Origin: Dermatemys mawii
Lineage: Eukaryota > Chordata > Testudines > Dermatemydidae
Assembly: GCA_007922305.1 (NCBI GenBank)
Contig: ML677385.1
Coordinates: 9,342,869 to 9,406,868 of the forward strand
Length of the DNA: 64,000 nt
Direction: 5' to 3'
Under the pieces are notes generated by a model that worked only from the letters and a program-made list of their open reading frames with translations, was not told the origin of the DNA and made no database searches. This document shows positions 1 to 13,404 of the stretch, piece by piece (positions within the stretch are counted from its first letter, which is position 1; every line of letters begins with the position of its first letter). Position numbers and translations under genes: made by a program.

Positions 1-11
1 TCAGAACAGAA

Positions 12-132
12 CGGTTACCAGATAGCAACCATGAAAAAATGGGATGGGGGTGAGGGGTAATAGGTGCCAATATAAGAAAAAATCCCCCAAAATGGGACTG
101 TCCATTTAAAAGCGGGACAGATGGTCACCCTA
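12..132 (-). mobile_element. Short DNA transposon, GTGACCAG/CTGGTCAC type
   Basis: On the minus strand this reads GGGTGACCATCTGTCCCG..., a stretch with GGACAGTCCC and TTCTTATAT, and ends near GGTTACC. It is the same family as the clearer copy at 21779-21898. Termini are inverted repeats (GGTGACC / GGTTACC). No coding capacity. It is a small non-autonomous DNA element, probably hAT-like. Confidence 0.6.
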
Positions 133-908
133 CAGAAAAAGGACTTATTCTCATGATGTGCATGTATGCAATCTCATCAATGAACCTTGATCTCAGTCCT
201 GGGTACAAGTGTAATATAAATAATATCAGATCTAAAGGGTAACTAAGTTCCAAAAAATACAGTACAGATAAGATCAATGTAACATTTTTAAAAAATCAAG
301 CATTACTGATGATGTGGTCATATTAGGTATAATTAGGAAGAGCTTGCTAAGCTGAGATACAATCACTGTTAGGGGACTATGGACAAAACTGAACTTATTT
401 TCATATCTGAATTGTATTGCCTGATACGAGAACAGGGATTTTTGTAATTTCTGCAAAGGTAAATTCTGTCTACTACAAAAATTAAATAGTAACATTAGCT
501 GTTTTGTAATGAGTTAGAAAAGGTAGTTGAGTTGGTTTTATTTTGTTTCTTGTTGTTTTATTATCCTGTGAAGTAGAACATTTTCACAGTCATGTTATGT
601 GTAAGACAAAAACTGTCTGCCGGGAGATCCTGCTGCCCCAGTGAATACAGGAATGGGTACCACACTGGTGATTGTTTTAAGCCTGTTTACAGTCAATACG
701 AGAAAAAAAACAGAATATAGGATATTCATTTGTAGGAAAAAAGCAAATTTGAATTGATGAAGGGTAGAATTAAAGGAGCCTTCTGCCTGAGCTGAATTGG
801 TCATAGAGAATAAGTGTAGGTGCAAACATGGCTTTGAAACTCCACTTTTATAGAATTTCCCAGTGGACACTTCAGTCCTTTGTGCAGGTTAGAGCAGCTA
901 GATCCCAG
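133..908. other. Unassigned intronic DNA
   Basis: AT-rich sequence with no coding or RNA signal I can support. Short open frames here have no family resemblance. Confidence 0.6.
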
Positions 909-1207
909 CAGCAGTTCTCAAACTGTGGGTCGGGACCCTATGTTAATGGGGTTGCTCAGGGTGGCTTAGATATGCTGGAGGCAGAAGCCTGAGCCCCACC
1001 GCCCAGGGCCGAAGCCCTTGGGCTTCAACTTTACCCCCCTCCCTCCTGGTTCAGAGTCATATGGCTTCGGCTTGGCCTTCGCCCTCCTCCCCATACACAC
1101 ACCTAGGGCGGCAGTGCTCGAGTGGGCTCAGGCTCCAATCCCCACTCCTGGGGTTGTGTAGTAATTTTTGTTGTCAGAAGGGGGCCACAGTGCAATGAAG
1201 TTTGAGC
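909..1207 (+). mobile_element. hAT-type non-autonomous element, TTCTCAAAC family (3'-degraded)
   Basis: It begins CAGCAGTTCTCAAACTGTGGGTCGGGACCC and runs through a GC-rich middle to TTGTCAGAAGGGGGCCACAG and AATGAAGTTTGAG. These are typical ends of the reptile hAT family whose termini read CAGTGGTTCTCAAAC. The right terminus is lost after TTTGAG, so no target-site duplication is visible. A better preserved relative with an 8-bp duplication lies at 51551-51872. Confidence 0.65.
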
Positions 1208-3569
1208 TAGAGGTGTGTTCTGACTTACAATTCAGCTGAAGCCAACCCTATGGACTGTTTTGGCAGCTGAAATAGCCAGAGCATAGGAATGCTTCAGGAC
1301 CTCCCCAGCAACTTCTGCAGGGAGATAGTGTACAGCTGTCTGAGGACCTTGTATCTACCAGGCCCTTCTTGTGCTGTGGGAAATCTTCCTAGGGGACTGC
1401 AGCATAGCTGTCAGTTTGATCCATTGTATAGTCAAATGAGATCTGTATTCCTTGCATCCTCTTCAAGCAAGCTATGGGATAAATGCAGGGAGAAATAAAT
1501 TAGAAAAAGAACATTCCACTAATTCACTGGTAAATGATTTAACATCCATACCAGCTACACCATGAAATTGACTAACTTTGATGTGGACCGTAGTGAGAAA
1601 ATAAAAGTATCACCGAAATTATTTAGTCTTACAAAAGGCTTATCCCTGCATCAAATGAAATGATGGCATGTGGTCACCTGCCATGCATTTTGTAGCACAA
1701 AAACAGGCAAAGTAACTGATGGCTATTATGCCTCCACAAATAAACTGGGCAATCTGTAACATCTTACCTCAGTTGGATTTTAAAAGCTGCAGCTTTGTTC
1801 CAATTGTAATAATCAAAAATAGTGGTGATGATCTGAACTTTCAAACAATTTAAAGTTATTCCCCCACATTCACCTAGTTCTTTTCCTCTTCACACTTACC
1901 ATCAATTCCTACAGGGCCTGGAGTGCTGTATTTAAAAATAAGGCATAGCAACCTCTCTAACTGCTGTGCCAAACAATTTAGTCCAGGACACCAGTCTATA
2001 GCCCCACCTTCCCATTACTGGCAGTAAAGAGTCAGTACAGTGTAAATCCTTGGAGAAAATATTTCCATCTCTTATATCAGTAGGCAACACTAGTAAGTAT
2101 TCCACAGTTGAAGAAAAAACTGCTGTAGTAAATGTCAACATTTAACCTTCTGGCCATACACACACATGTGAAAAAAGCAGTGGAGGAAAAATCATAATTG
2201 GAGGCAGATAAAAGAAATGACAATTTCCCATCATCAGCTCTGACCCTCCAAATGAGAATATATCCAGACAATTAGCAGGCTAACTCTGACTAAAAATTTC
2301 CCTCTAGCAAAAACAGCTAAATCTAAAGAAGGCTAATTACAAAAATAAATAAGAAACCTTGGTCACAGACCCTCCCATAGACTCTTGAAAACCCACTGTA
2401 CTTTGATGTCTGGCTTTAACAAAGTTCACCTGGTTGGAAGTTTATCATTAAAACCTTAAAGATGAAGAATTGTGTTACTTTTGTGCCTGCAACCTTTCAG
2501 CTGTCATTTTGTATCTCAGTTGGATATGGTACCCAGCACACTGAGAGCACTGGAAGAGAATGGTTCTTCATGTGTTTCAGGGCTTTGCTTTCTGCATATT
2601 GTATGCAGGATGTTTGATTTTGTTGGGAATAACTTTGTAATATAATCTACCGGCACGGGCTTAACAAATCTAGTCTAGTTTCTTGGAACAAGCCCGTAAA
2701 CCTTTGAGAGTAGTTTAAGAAATGATCTATCTTCCCATGTACAGATTAAATGAAGGTGTCTTCTAAATGGATGAAACTCAGAATTGTGATTGCTGAAAAG
2801 CCTAAGGTGAGAAGGGAAGCTTCTCCTTCTCATTTATCTCAGCACCGAGAAGTACGAAATAGAAGTAATCAGGGATGGAGAAAAATACGAGACAAAATTC
2901 CTCCCCTCTGAAAATTGTCTTATGACATCCAGTATTTTTACAGTGGAAGCCAAAGTGTAACAGTAAAGCAATAATACCATGAAAAGTTCTTTTTGCCCAG
3001 TGGTCTCTCATCACTAATATTTTAAGCCTCCCTCATTTCAGTGTTTCTTGAGGATATGTTTGTGGCTGGAAGTGCTACTAATAGTTATTAAAGAAAAAAG
3101 ATTGCTTATACAGAAAGACATTGTATCTAGGAGCTCCCGTAAATATTGAAAAGCAATGAGTGTTAGATGCCTAACTCCCATGGGTGCTCTTGAAAATCTC
3201 ATGTGGAATAACATTTGGTAGACTTAGGTCATGTATTTTAAAAGCAATCAGTTTAAAACAGTTTAGAGGTTATTGGATGATGTGTTTCTCTACGTAAGTT
3301 GTACAAAACAGCCTGTATCTAGCCCAAGGAGTGTGAAATAACCAATTTTTCACTCCACAGTCCATAATAACATATTACCATTGTTTTCTCTGTCTACTAG
3401 TAAACAAATTAGGTAATTCTTATTTACAAGTCTTTAATGCTTAATCTCTGACACAGCGTGCCTAGCTGGAAAAAAAAAAAGAGGCGGGGGAGGCGAGGGA
3501 CGACAATACTTGCCACATATACACTCATACATACGGTAAGGAGAATTAATTATTCAGGGCTGTCTTCTA
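1208..3569. other. Unassigned intronic DNA
   Basis: No gene, RNA or recognisable repeat. A purine-rich run (A11 then GAGGCGGGGGAGGCGAGGGA) sits at about 3470-3500. Confidence 0.6.
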
Positions 3570-3690
3570 CCTCCTTTGCACATATTGAATAATATTGCAC
3601 TCCATAAATAATCCCATTGATGTCAATGGGATTACTAGAGTAATTATGAGTAAAGGATCCACAATCTGGTCCTGAGTAATGAGTGTTTTC
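3570..3690. mobile_element. Degenerate palindromic MITE
   Basis: Contains ATCCCATTGATGTCAATGGG, an imperfect palindrome, followed by AGAGTAATTATGAGTAAAGGATC. This is the style of old hairpin elements common in reptile genomes. Boundaries are approximate. Confidence 0.35.
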
Positions 3691-4081
3691 TCGTTTACTT
3701 GTTCTTGTTCCTAGATTTCCCACTTCCTCTTTCATTCCCAACAGCAAACCTAAATTCCTTTGCAGGTGTGTAACTAGCAGTTGAAATGTGAACATCCAAA
3801 TTGATTTATTCCCCGCCCCATCCTCACTGGCTCCACACTTATTTGCCAAGACAGAGTTGCCACTGAATAAGACCATTAACCTGGCAGATGCATTTAGGGA
3901 ATCTAGACAATGAGTTAATAAAAAGCCAGCTGGAGAATAACAGAAAAGTAGAATGGTGGGGATGAATTTACTAGGGGGACTTGGGCACCTAAATGCAACC
4001 ACTGTCATTCCCAAAATTCCTGCTCAGCTGTCCTTAACCCTGTAGATGCCTAAGTTGCTGAGGCATCCAAGTTTCTGTCAG

Positions 4082-4199
4082 TAAAGTCTCATGGACACCT
4101 ACCTTTCTTCTGGTAAGTATATGCAAAGCAGCTGACGTCCTAAAGTCTCATGGACACCTACATTTCTTCTGGTAAGTATATGCAAAGCAGCTGACGTCC
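4082..4199 (+). repeat. 59-bp tandem duplication
   Basis: Two direct copies of a 59-bp unit, 4082-4140 and 4141-4199, differ at one base (ACCTTTC versus ACATTTC). Each unit contains TCTGGTAAGTATATGCAAAG and ends in GCTGACGTCC. The near identity points to a recent slippage or duplication event. Confidence 0.9.
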
Positions 4200-4384
4200 T
4201 AATGGCTTCAAGTAGCTTGGCGTCTCAGCCATGCTGAGATTGACACATTAGGCATTTTCTTCCCCCAACTTGCCTGCAGCGCCCAATCCAGTAAGTATGC
4301 TCAGAGCACACCCTTCACCTAGTGGGCCTTAGGGGGCCACCACCAACTGTTCCTCCTTATCTCAGGTAGCAGTGCCCTCCGAAG

Positions 4385-4480
4385 ACCTGTTAGCCTAGTA
4401 GCTAGGGTACTCACTTGGGAGGTGGAAGACTCTGATTTGGAACAGGAAGCTAGGTCTCCTTCACCTTCAGGTGAACATCC
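4385..4480 (+). mobile_element. tRNA-like SINE fragment
   Basis: TTAGCCTAGTAGCTAGGGTA resembles a pol III A box region. The following TGGGAGGTGGAAGACTCTGA matches the head of a reptile SINE family seen more clearly at 19838. The B box (TTTGGAACAGG) is decayed. Fragment only. Confidence 0.4.
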
Positions 4481-6489
4481 TGACTGTGGGACTATTGGGT
4501 ATTGGGAGGCACCCTACCACCAGTACCACATGGTACATTTCTGCCCACACATTCCTTCTGTGTTACAGTTCTCTTGGTGTATGATTGTGGTTACAGTAAG
4601 AATAGGAGTTGATATAGTGGACAATGTAATGTGGAGAGGGCAGTATTTGGGACATTCATGAGAGCTATATCAATTATGCAATGACCAAATATGCTGTACA
4701 TCTGAAATTATCATATCTACTGAGATAGCTTTGGGAGTATCCTGACTCTGCCATCTCCAGAGTTATGTCATGTAGTTCCCACCTGCCTGGTTTCTCTGTG
4801 CTGGTTTCAGAATAATTTTTGTCTTCCTTGCTTTTCTTATTATTAAGTTTTCTCACGTTTAAAGTTCTAAATTGCCATTATTTAAACTTGTCTTCAGTTT
4901 GAGAGTGTTGCTTTTTTAAAAAGTTTCTCAAAATGGCATTTATAACTGATTTTTGGGGGGAGGGGGCTACTCCTTTTTAAAAATTTCTCAGATTCAAATC
5001 AAATTCGTCTATACAAAATGCATTACCTCTGGATTTACATGGGAATGTCACAAGTGACAAGTATCCCCTAGTGAATTATTTCAAAGGAAGTACCACCTCT
5101 GATGTTCCTTCAGACTTATTTAATTCCCCCACATCACCTATAACAATTAGAAAAAAATGACTGATGGCTCTGACTTAGTCTGAAGACACATTTGTCTGAT
5201 AATGTTATTTTAATAAAATGGCAAGGTCTCAGTCTTGCCAACAGATAGCTTGTAACCAGTGGATTCCCCTGTGTATCACTGAACCATATTCCATCCAAAG
5301 TTACTCTGTTAATTTCATGTTGCATTCCCATTATAAATTAATTGCTTTGGTATCCTTATTTTATAACATTCCTCTGACAAAACAAGATATGTTGCTTTTG
5401 AATATATATGTAAAGTACTGACACTTTTTCTTCATAGGCCACTAAAATAAATGCTATGCCTAAAAAAGAGGGATAGCCCCCTGAGTCTTTGTGAGCTGTT
5501 GAGCTTTGTAAGGTATAGAACGAGCTAAAGCAAAATTGCACGTGCTTTCATTTCTCTACTTTGTGGCTGAAATAATCTCTGATCACACCTATAACCTCTT
5601 TGCTTAGTCCATTTACTGTTCTTTGAAAGACTTCTCTCCTAATCGGAAGATGCCTCGAATCTTTCAGGTTGGAGTGTTTCATAAAAAAGTAAATGGTTCT
5701 TTGCTGAACTGAATATTTATTAGTTCTAATTGTGTTCAACATGACTGAAAGAGTGTATGTCTCTATGGCAACTATTTCATTTCTGGTGTGGATTTTCTTT
5801 TTGTCTTTATTTTTCATGAAAGTTCAAGGAAATCCACAGTTAACTTAATGAGGTTAAATTAAAGAGGTCCCATGGATACAGATTCTATTATCCTTTACAA
5901 AAGATGGATTATTTTAGGTAGTATTGCACACAACTACAATAAAAGAATGCTACAGTTGCAAAGTCAAGCATTCAAACCTTAAGAAATGCCAGAATTAAAA
6001 GTATCTGTGTAACCTTAATTTGTCTCCCATGTGAAAACACATGATACAGACTTTCATTACATGATCACAAACAATTTTTTTTCCATCAGACCCTTTCCTT
6101 ATTTAGTTGATAGAATGGACATTCTCACTTAATGAGCAGCTGTTTATTTTTTTATCCTCACTGTAGTCATGTCTGTCTTACTGTATACTATTCAAACCCA
6201 GCTGTAAATGGATAATTATTAAAATTGGCTTACCAGTGGAGCTCAGCACTACAATACCTGAGTGGGTCATACTTATTAATATATTTAGTTTCACCACACC
6301 CTTGTGAGATGAGGGGAGTGAGCTGTGTATTACAGCTGGGGAGCTGAGGCACATACAACTAAAATATTCATTTATCTCGGGTGCCCAATGTGAGACAACT
6401 AAGGCCTGTTTTTCAGAGTATTTGGCATTAGATTGCCCTTTATATGTTCAAAGCACACTTCAATTGTAGCACTGAGTGATATTTGTGAA
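4481..6489. other. Unassigned intronic DNA
   Basis: AT-rich, no supported gene or repeat family. Confidence 0.6.
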
Positions 6490-7350
6490 TTAGTTCCTAG
6501 GTTCTTAAAAAAAGGAAGGGGGTGGGGGGAAAACAGACTCCAGCATGGGAAAGCCTACTGATCTCCACACGGGTTGACAGCAGGGCGCGAAACTTTAGAT
6601 CCAGTTCAGAGACTTCTGCCACTGGAGCTAAGGGGGTAACTGATAGCTCTAGCAGGTTGCCATTCTCTAAGTGGGCCAGCAAATAAAGGGGGATGAGACA
6701 CATTTTGCCAGATGTTGCTGGCAACAAAGGAATGATAAACTCAGTGGGAGTCTTCAATTCCATTCCAGGTTCTGGAGGGATGTTTACTCTAGTGTGCACA
6801 GATCATTCTGCCCAAGCCTCAAAGCCTGACTCCTTTTGTACTGATGCCTCCCAACCCTGTTTCTAACCCCCAGAAACCCCAGCTGCTTATCCCGGCTCCT
6901 TGCTGAGCCAATCCCAGGTTCCATATCAGATTTCCAGACTCCTAGCAATCCCTGAAATCCTAGTTTCACTCTCTGGGCTCTCCATCCAAGTCCCAGTTCC
7001 CCCAGTCTGGGCTCCGTGTCCCAGTTTCCACTCATAAGCTGTCTCCTTGTCTGATCAATCTCTTCCCTTGTCCCCATCCCAGCTTCCAATGTCCTTCCCT
7101 CATCCCATCTCCTCAGAGTCTGGTTCTTGTTCTGAATACATGAAAGTCTAGTGGCTTTCTCATCCATGCCATGTGGGCATCAGCAGGGGAACACTGGGGA
7201 GACGTCTCTCTCTGCTCTTAGTTCCTGTGCCGGTACCACAATATCCTGCAGAAACCAGGACAATTGCAGGGAAAGTCCAGCTTCAGCGTTGGAGCTCTGA
7301 GCTGTAGTACGCTCAGTACAGATGGACTGTTCAGAGAATTTAGCTATTAA
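6490..7350. other. Unclassified GC-richer, pyrimidine-rich stretch
   Basis: The + strand is rich in CCAGTTCCCC/CTCCATCC-like blocks, giving two overlapping minus-strand open frames (6497-6799, 100 codons; 6784-7167, 127 codons) with low-complexity Gly/Arg/Leu-rich products. I recognise no protein family. The composition resembles a decayed minisatellite-like part of an old repeat rather than a gene. Confidence 0.4.
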
Positions 7351-9890
7351 TTCCTAACAAGTCTCTGAGCACGTGCAAATTGGGATTTTTCAATTTATGA
7401 TATTTCTTTTCCCAAGAGGAACAACAGAAGGTACATTCATGATACAGTGACTACCCTCCTTCCTTCCAATTTGGAAGCCCTTGTTCTAAAGAATGGAGGT
7501 TTAGAGCTTCTCAGCAAAACAGTTGTAAGAATTTTTCGAACTTGTAGAAAATAATGTTTTTCCCTAATCTCATTTTTCAGAAAAGGCTGAACCATTTTAA
7601 CTGATACTTTTCCTTAGGGACAGGGAGGAAAGGGAGAAATAAAAAGAGCCTGAGGCAAACACAAGAGATGGGAAATTTCAGCCTACCACCTTTAATTTGG
7701 CAACTTTATATGCAATTAAAATAGGATCATATAATGGGAAGTGTCAGACATCCTGAAGTATACCAGTTGTACCCATAATAATACTTTTTGCACTTTTATA
7801 ATATCTACAAGGGAAGATTTTAAGGTCCTTCCCAAATGTTTATGAATAAGACCAGTATCATCCAGAGGATGTAGAGAGGTATAATTATCCCCTTGTATAG
7901 ATGGACACAGATATATTAAAGTGAACTGGTCTTAGCAGAAGTCTGTAATTTGTAGTGTGTAATGGGATAGAATTCAGGTGTTATGACTCCCAGTCCTGTC
8001 TTTTAACCATATCCTTCCCCCAGAGCATGTCTTTCTATGAGTCATGAATGCATAGGTCTTAGATTGCTACAAAACACATATACTATTTGCCGACTCTGGT
8101 TTAAGATTAGTTTAGGACAACATCCTTCTGTCTGATTAGCACTTTTATCTTTCTCATTTGGATCACATCTGCAATCATTTCATGCGATTTTTGCACGAAA
8201 TCTCACATGGAGTACAAAAGAGAGAGGCATCAGCTGGAGAGGTAGAGTTTCTTCTTCAGATTACTTTGTTACTGCATGAATTGTGTGAATGCAATAACTA
8301 TAAACTATTTGCAAAGGTCTCTTGAAATCATGTTTTGTGACGCACAATTTCAAATCAATACTATTAAAGAATTGTTACATCTGAAGTACTGCAGTCTATG
8401 TAACATAAAAGCCTGTTATTTCTAGTTCATAGATATTATGCCAATACCAGTTCTATATATCAGTTCAGATAGTAAAGTCTTCTCTCACACTTGTACAGTT
8501 AGGATAATTTGCATTGATAGTATTTTAGCTTATGTGTCAGCGTGATGGAAAGCTTTCATTATAATCTGAAGCAGTCTAGTATTGTGGGAGTCAATGTTGG
8601 ATGCATTTTTGTTTTGTTTTGTTTTTCAACCTAGTGGCTTTGTTCAATCTGTTGTTATAATTAGTATCCCGTTATTATGAGAGGGACTTAACTGAAATAT
8701 AGATTCATTAAATCAATAGCATAGTTTATACTCTGCCAAATATATACTGTCTCTATTTAGATTGTTTTTCCCTTCACTTTCCTAAATTTGTATTTATTTA
8801 GTACAGAGGGAATGACAGCATTTCAGCAAAGGATTTTATGGATGGGCTCAGTCTATTAGGTAATTTGTGACAAATGATTCTGGAACTGATACTTCTGTTT
8901 CCTTGGAAGCAATAATCATGTAAACTTGGCCTTTAAGTAATGTTTTCCCAGCTCATGGCAAAATAATCACTTCTTTTCTAGCCTACTTGCTCTGTTGACA
9001 ACCTTGGAATAAGCTGCCTCTGGGTTAGTTTGCTTAGCAAAGTGACTGCTCAGTTATTGTTCATTTTCCAAAATCACTGATAGCTGTTCTTCTTCAAATT
9101 AGATGTTGACAACGGTCTCTTCTCAGCAGCAGATGTTTTATTATAATTGCTCATTAAAAAAAACATGTTTTGCTTGGAAACCTGTAGAAGATAACAAAGC
9201 TATTTTGTATTTATCTAAGTTAGCTTTTGTTCAAAATAAAGTAAAGCAAACAAAAAAGCAACCCAGATCAGTGGTGAAACAGAAAATAGTGTTTTCTTGA
9301 TGTTTCAAAGTAAAACGGATTGTAATGCTTGGATAAAGATGTTATTCTTAACTCTGATCCCAATTGTTCTCTTTTTCTGATAAAAACAAAAATGAAAATT
9401 TTACTCTGCATTTATTCTCATAAAGAAAAATGAGGTGCTAGAAATTTGTGCGCCTTGATTGCCTATTACAAGTAGATCAGCTAATTTACAGAATTGCATT
9501 GGTTATTGCTAGTGCTTAATTTCTATGTAATTGTAAAAGGTGTGAAGTTTCCAAGCTAAATATAATGTAATGAGCTACAACATTGTTAGTTAGTTTTAAT
9601 TAAAACTGTATTAATTTACAAATACCACATAATGGACATTATTCTGATGGCCTTGGATTGGAGGCTAGAACAAAGTAAATTTTAAGCAATTGGAATGAAA
9701 GCACTGTATAACAGCCACTTTCCAGAGCATAGATTCCCGAACATACATAATTCTTCATGCTTAAACAGTCTTCTTACAAAAGTGGCATTATATTGCTGTC
9801 ATTAAAATTGTATTTTTCTCCTTGAAAGTAGGGGGTTTGATGTTTTGCAACTGCATGCTATCAACAATTGTATTTTGCATAAATTCATGG
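7351..9890. other. Unassigned intronic DNA
   Basis: AT-rich and repeat-poor. Nothing supportable. Confidence 0.6.
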
Positions 9891-9913
9891 TGTGTGTGTG
9901 TGTGTGTGTGTGT
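9891..9913 (+). repeat. (TG)n microsatellite
   Basis: About 11.5 uninterrupted TG units. Confidence 0.95.
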
Positions 9914-10400
9914 AAATTTAGAACCAGATCTATACCAAAAAAAAACCCCCAAAAAGACCTTGTATAATCAGATTAGAACTTCACTTCTGTAGTTCACCAA
10001 GGTGGAACCAAGCTAAAATTGCAAGTTGCAAGACTAATCCATTACAAATTTTTGAAACCTTTGCTCAAGCATTCAACACTTCTGCCACAGATTCCTCTAC
10101 ATTTCACTGATAAGTGTAGTACATGGGTTGAGTTATTTTAATCAATATTTGTATTAAATTGATCAATATACCCAAGTAGAGTGTTTGTTAACATTAGGCA
10201 TGCGTAGCTGCTCTTTCAACAAGTTTCTCCAAGTTGCTTAAAGTACTGTAGTTAATGCTAGAAAAACATCATGCTACGATCTGTGTCAGACCTTGGTCTT
10301 GTAAATTGATTGTAAATTGTTTGCCAGCAATCTCCTATGCCCATGTGGAGTCCTGCTGAAGCCAGGGGCTGTGCTTTGATACAGCAATGCATGTATCTAG
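9914..10400. other. Unassigned intronic DNA
   Basis: No supported feature. Includes a short A-run and C-run near 9938-9955. Confidence 0.55.
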
Positions 10401-10998
10401 TGTGACAAAGTTCCGAGTCTGTATTTGTGGGTCCTGTGCTTCCTGGCAGATTTAGGGGCCTCAGAAACTCATCTAGGCCCCAGAGTGACCTCCCTTTCTC
10501 AGTAAGTAATTAGGGGAGACAGAAAGGGGGGAGCCCAGACCCGCCCTCTACTCCGGACTCCAGCCCAGGGTCCCTAATAGTATCAGCTAAGATGGCTGAC
10601 CTTTTATCCACAAAACACAATACAATTCCCTGGGCTACTTCCCCACAGCAGTCTCCGCTTCTTCAAACTCCACTTCACCCTTACCTCAGGGCCTCCTTCC
10701 TTCTGTATGATATGTTGTCAAACACTCAGTATCACCAACAGCATAACTTCCTTCCACAGCTCCTGACACCCACAGCCCACCTGACTAACTGGGAGGTTTT
10801 TATCTGGTTTCAGGCAGTGCCTGATTGGCTTCAGGTGTCCCAGTCAGGCTAGCTGTTTCTACTCCTTTCTAGAAACTTCCTGATTGGCCTGGAGTAGCCT
10901 TTGTTTGGCTATCCAGGGAACAGGGACCTACACATCCTGAGGCTGATATACCTGCCTTCCAGCACTCTCCTATACCCTTCTGGTCTGACTCCGTCACA
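10401..10998 (+). mobile_element. LTR-like element (TGTGAC...GTCACA)
   Basis: It starts TGTGACAAAGTTCCGAGTCT and ends CTGACTCCGTCACA, giving 6-bp inverted termini with TG/CA ends as in retroviral LTRs. It is more GC-rich than the flanks. A primer-binding site or internal region is not adjacent, so it would be a solo LTR. No matching target-site duplication was found next to these ends. An 86-codon open frame inside (10592-10852) has no recognisable domain. Confidence 0.5.
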
Positions 10999-11074
10999 GT
11001 ACATGGGCTTTAATGCCTTTGCATTTCTTCTATAGTATCCCAGGGTAATGGGAGAGTCTTCAAGATTTGAGGAG

Positions 11075-11145
11075 AAATCCTAACCCCATTAAAGTCAAAG
11101 GAGATTTTGTTATTTACTTCAATGGGATCAGGATTTCACCCATAG
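11075..11145. mobile_element. Degenerate hairpin MITE
   Basis: GAAATCCTAACCCCATTAAA is followed, on the other side of a short spacer, by CAATGGGATCAGGATTTC, an imperfect inverted repeat of about 20 bases. Confidence 0.45.
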
Positions 11146-13404
11146 TTTTACATGCCTGTGTTTCCTTGAGGCTCTTTAGTTAAATATTTGTTTGTCCTAG
11201 AACAACTAATACATTTGCCATTTAAGATCACTAGCAAGTCTCAGGGGTCAAGTGAAATGGCAGTAATTAGCTTCATTTCTCATGGGAAAAATTCCAAAGA
11301 GTATGCCCTGGCATCATTCTTTTGGTACATTAGGAAAGGCATCATCAGGGCATGGGTTAGCTTCCTTACCATTCATTCAAGCAAGTCCCTTTATATCAGA
11401 AAACTACACAGTGAACTGTCAATAGATGAATAATACACCACAGAAACATTTCTTTTCTGAACGTAAGTGGTCCATGTCTTCAATGCACCAGTAATTCATT
11501 GATGGTAGTAGTCATTTACAGACACAATTCAGTAAATAAAACTGCTCTGATCCATTTTGCTGTAGGCTTGTACTAGCACTCACTTGTTTAAAGAATATGC
11601 ATATCTAAATAAATGTATTAAGCAGATGAAGTAAAAATAACAAGTCTTATTAATATATTTAAAAATTCCTAGCTTGGTATACATCCATTAAATTCTGAGC
11701 CCTGTGCCACTATGTGCCTGTATATTTAGATAGCAATTTGCCTATCCAAGCTTACCTAACAGAGAGATAATGGCTTCTTATTTGTTCTTTCAATAACGAA
11801 AAATTCATATATGTTTCAAGTTGGGGTTTGTATAATTTCGGTGCATTAATGTCCTTAACCAGTTGAGAAATATATCCTTAGCATTTTCCTGTAAATCTCA
11901 ATATTCTCCTAAGGATTAAGTAATCATTTGTTTGAACTGTGGATGAGGACAATGCAAAGAAGAATATGATGCTGAATATGCAATGAAAGCGGATGGGACC
12001 AAATGAAATTAATAAATAAAAATTAAGACTAAGAATTAGGACCACTAAAGTGAAGAAAGAAACAAAAATGTATATAATATTCACAATCACATTTTAAATC
12101 ACTATTTGCAGATACTGTTTTAAATTTGATAAGGAATTCACTTTTATTGGTGTCTGTTTCCATTGGAAATGCAAGCTACAGCTACGTGTCTAGTTCATGA
12201 GTTATAAATGCATAGCCTTGAGACTCCTGGAACGTAACTATTTATTGAATAGACTAATAATTAATTCACTACTGTAAAAATGACAGCATTTTTTATATCT
12301 GACATGTCTTGCTTATTATAATAAAGCACAAAATCTTTACAAAGTGTTAGTAATGTGCCAACATGATTATGAAAATGACCACTATGTTTCAAAAATGGTG
12401 AATTCAAGTGGCAAGTCTGTTTTTATAGTTATAAATGTAGAAGTACCCCTTAAGATTCTTTCTGATTTTCTCTGAGAAGCTTGAAAACAAATATTTTGTC
12501 CCTTACCAATTTCAGATGTGTTCCTGTTGACGTGAGCTAGAAACATATATAGTGGATTGTTTTCAACTGTGATGAACACTTAATCTATGTGATGGGCCAA
12601 TGAGGGAAAGTTGCAGATGAGTTTCTGTGGTGGGAAGCCTCTGAGTCCCATCTACACCATGAGATCAAAGATTGGTCCTACTTAGGCCCAAGTGATGGAG
12701 CAGTTTGGGAGCTAGGGAGGGAGGTTTTATGGTAACTGTAGTCATGCAGATGGAGTCCCCAGTCTTGCAAAGGGAACCATGCACTTGTGTTCAGAAGCTG
12801 CTAATCTAAATGCTTGCAATCTAAGCATTTGTTGTGTGGCTACAGAAACCAAAGGCCATCCTCCATTGTGGGAGGCGCAACTTCAGGAACTGAACAAACT
12901 TTCACAGGTGGCAGATAACAGCAGTTATTAAGTCTTGCAATGCTGCAGGCATGTAATGTTGAAATAACATACTTGAATTGTTAAATGCATGCATTCTATA
13001 TTTTAATGAAGTAAATAAAAACCCACCTGCAGAGAGACCACCCATGTGGCTCCCATTGCAATATCAGGGGCTCAGTTTGTGATTTTCCACACATCGCATG
13101 AAGCAGCATTTGTGGGATGGGGGCAGGGGGCTATATTACTGGCTTCTGACCTGTAGTTCAGTTTTTTCGTGTAAATTCCATCTCTGTTATTTCTCCTTAG
13201 TTTTGTACACAGCTCAGGATTTGTGCAGGAAGGGATGATTTAACCTACTGGGAATTCTTTAATAGAAAACTGTTGCTACAAAGACAACAAAATAAATACA
13301 AAAGCATAGAACTTAACTCATACCAAAATGATCATTGTTTCCATTTTAAAATATGGGGATTCCTTCTTTTTTTTAAAAAATCTTTGTTTCTGCAAATACT
13401 TAAG
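11146..13404. other. Unassigned intronic DNA
   Basis: AT-rich. Short open frames only, with no family resemblance. Confidence 0.6.

Noticed and set aside
3550..4014. 154-codon minus-strand open frame
   Set aside because: It runs through a MITE-like palindrome and has no domain or codon-use signal.
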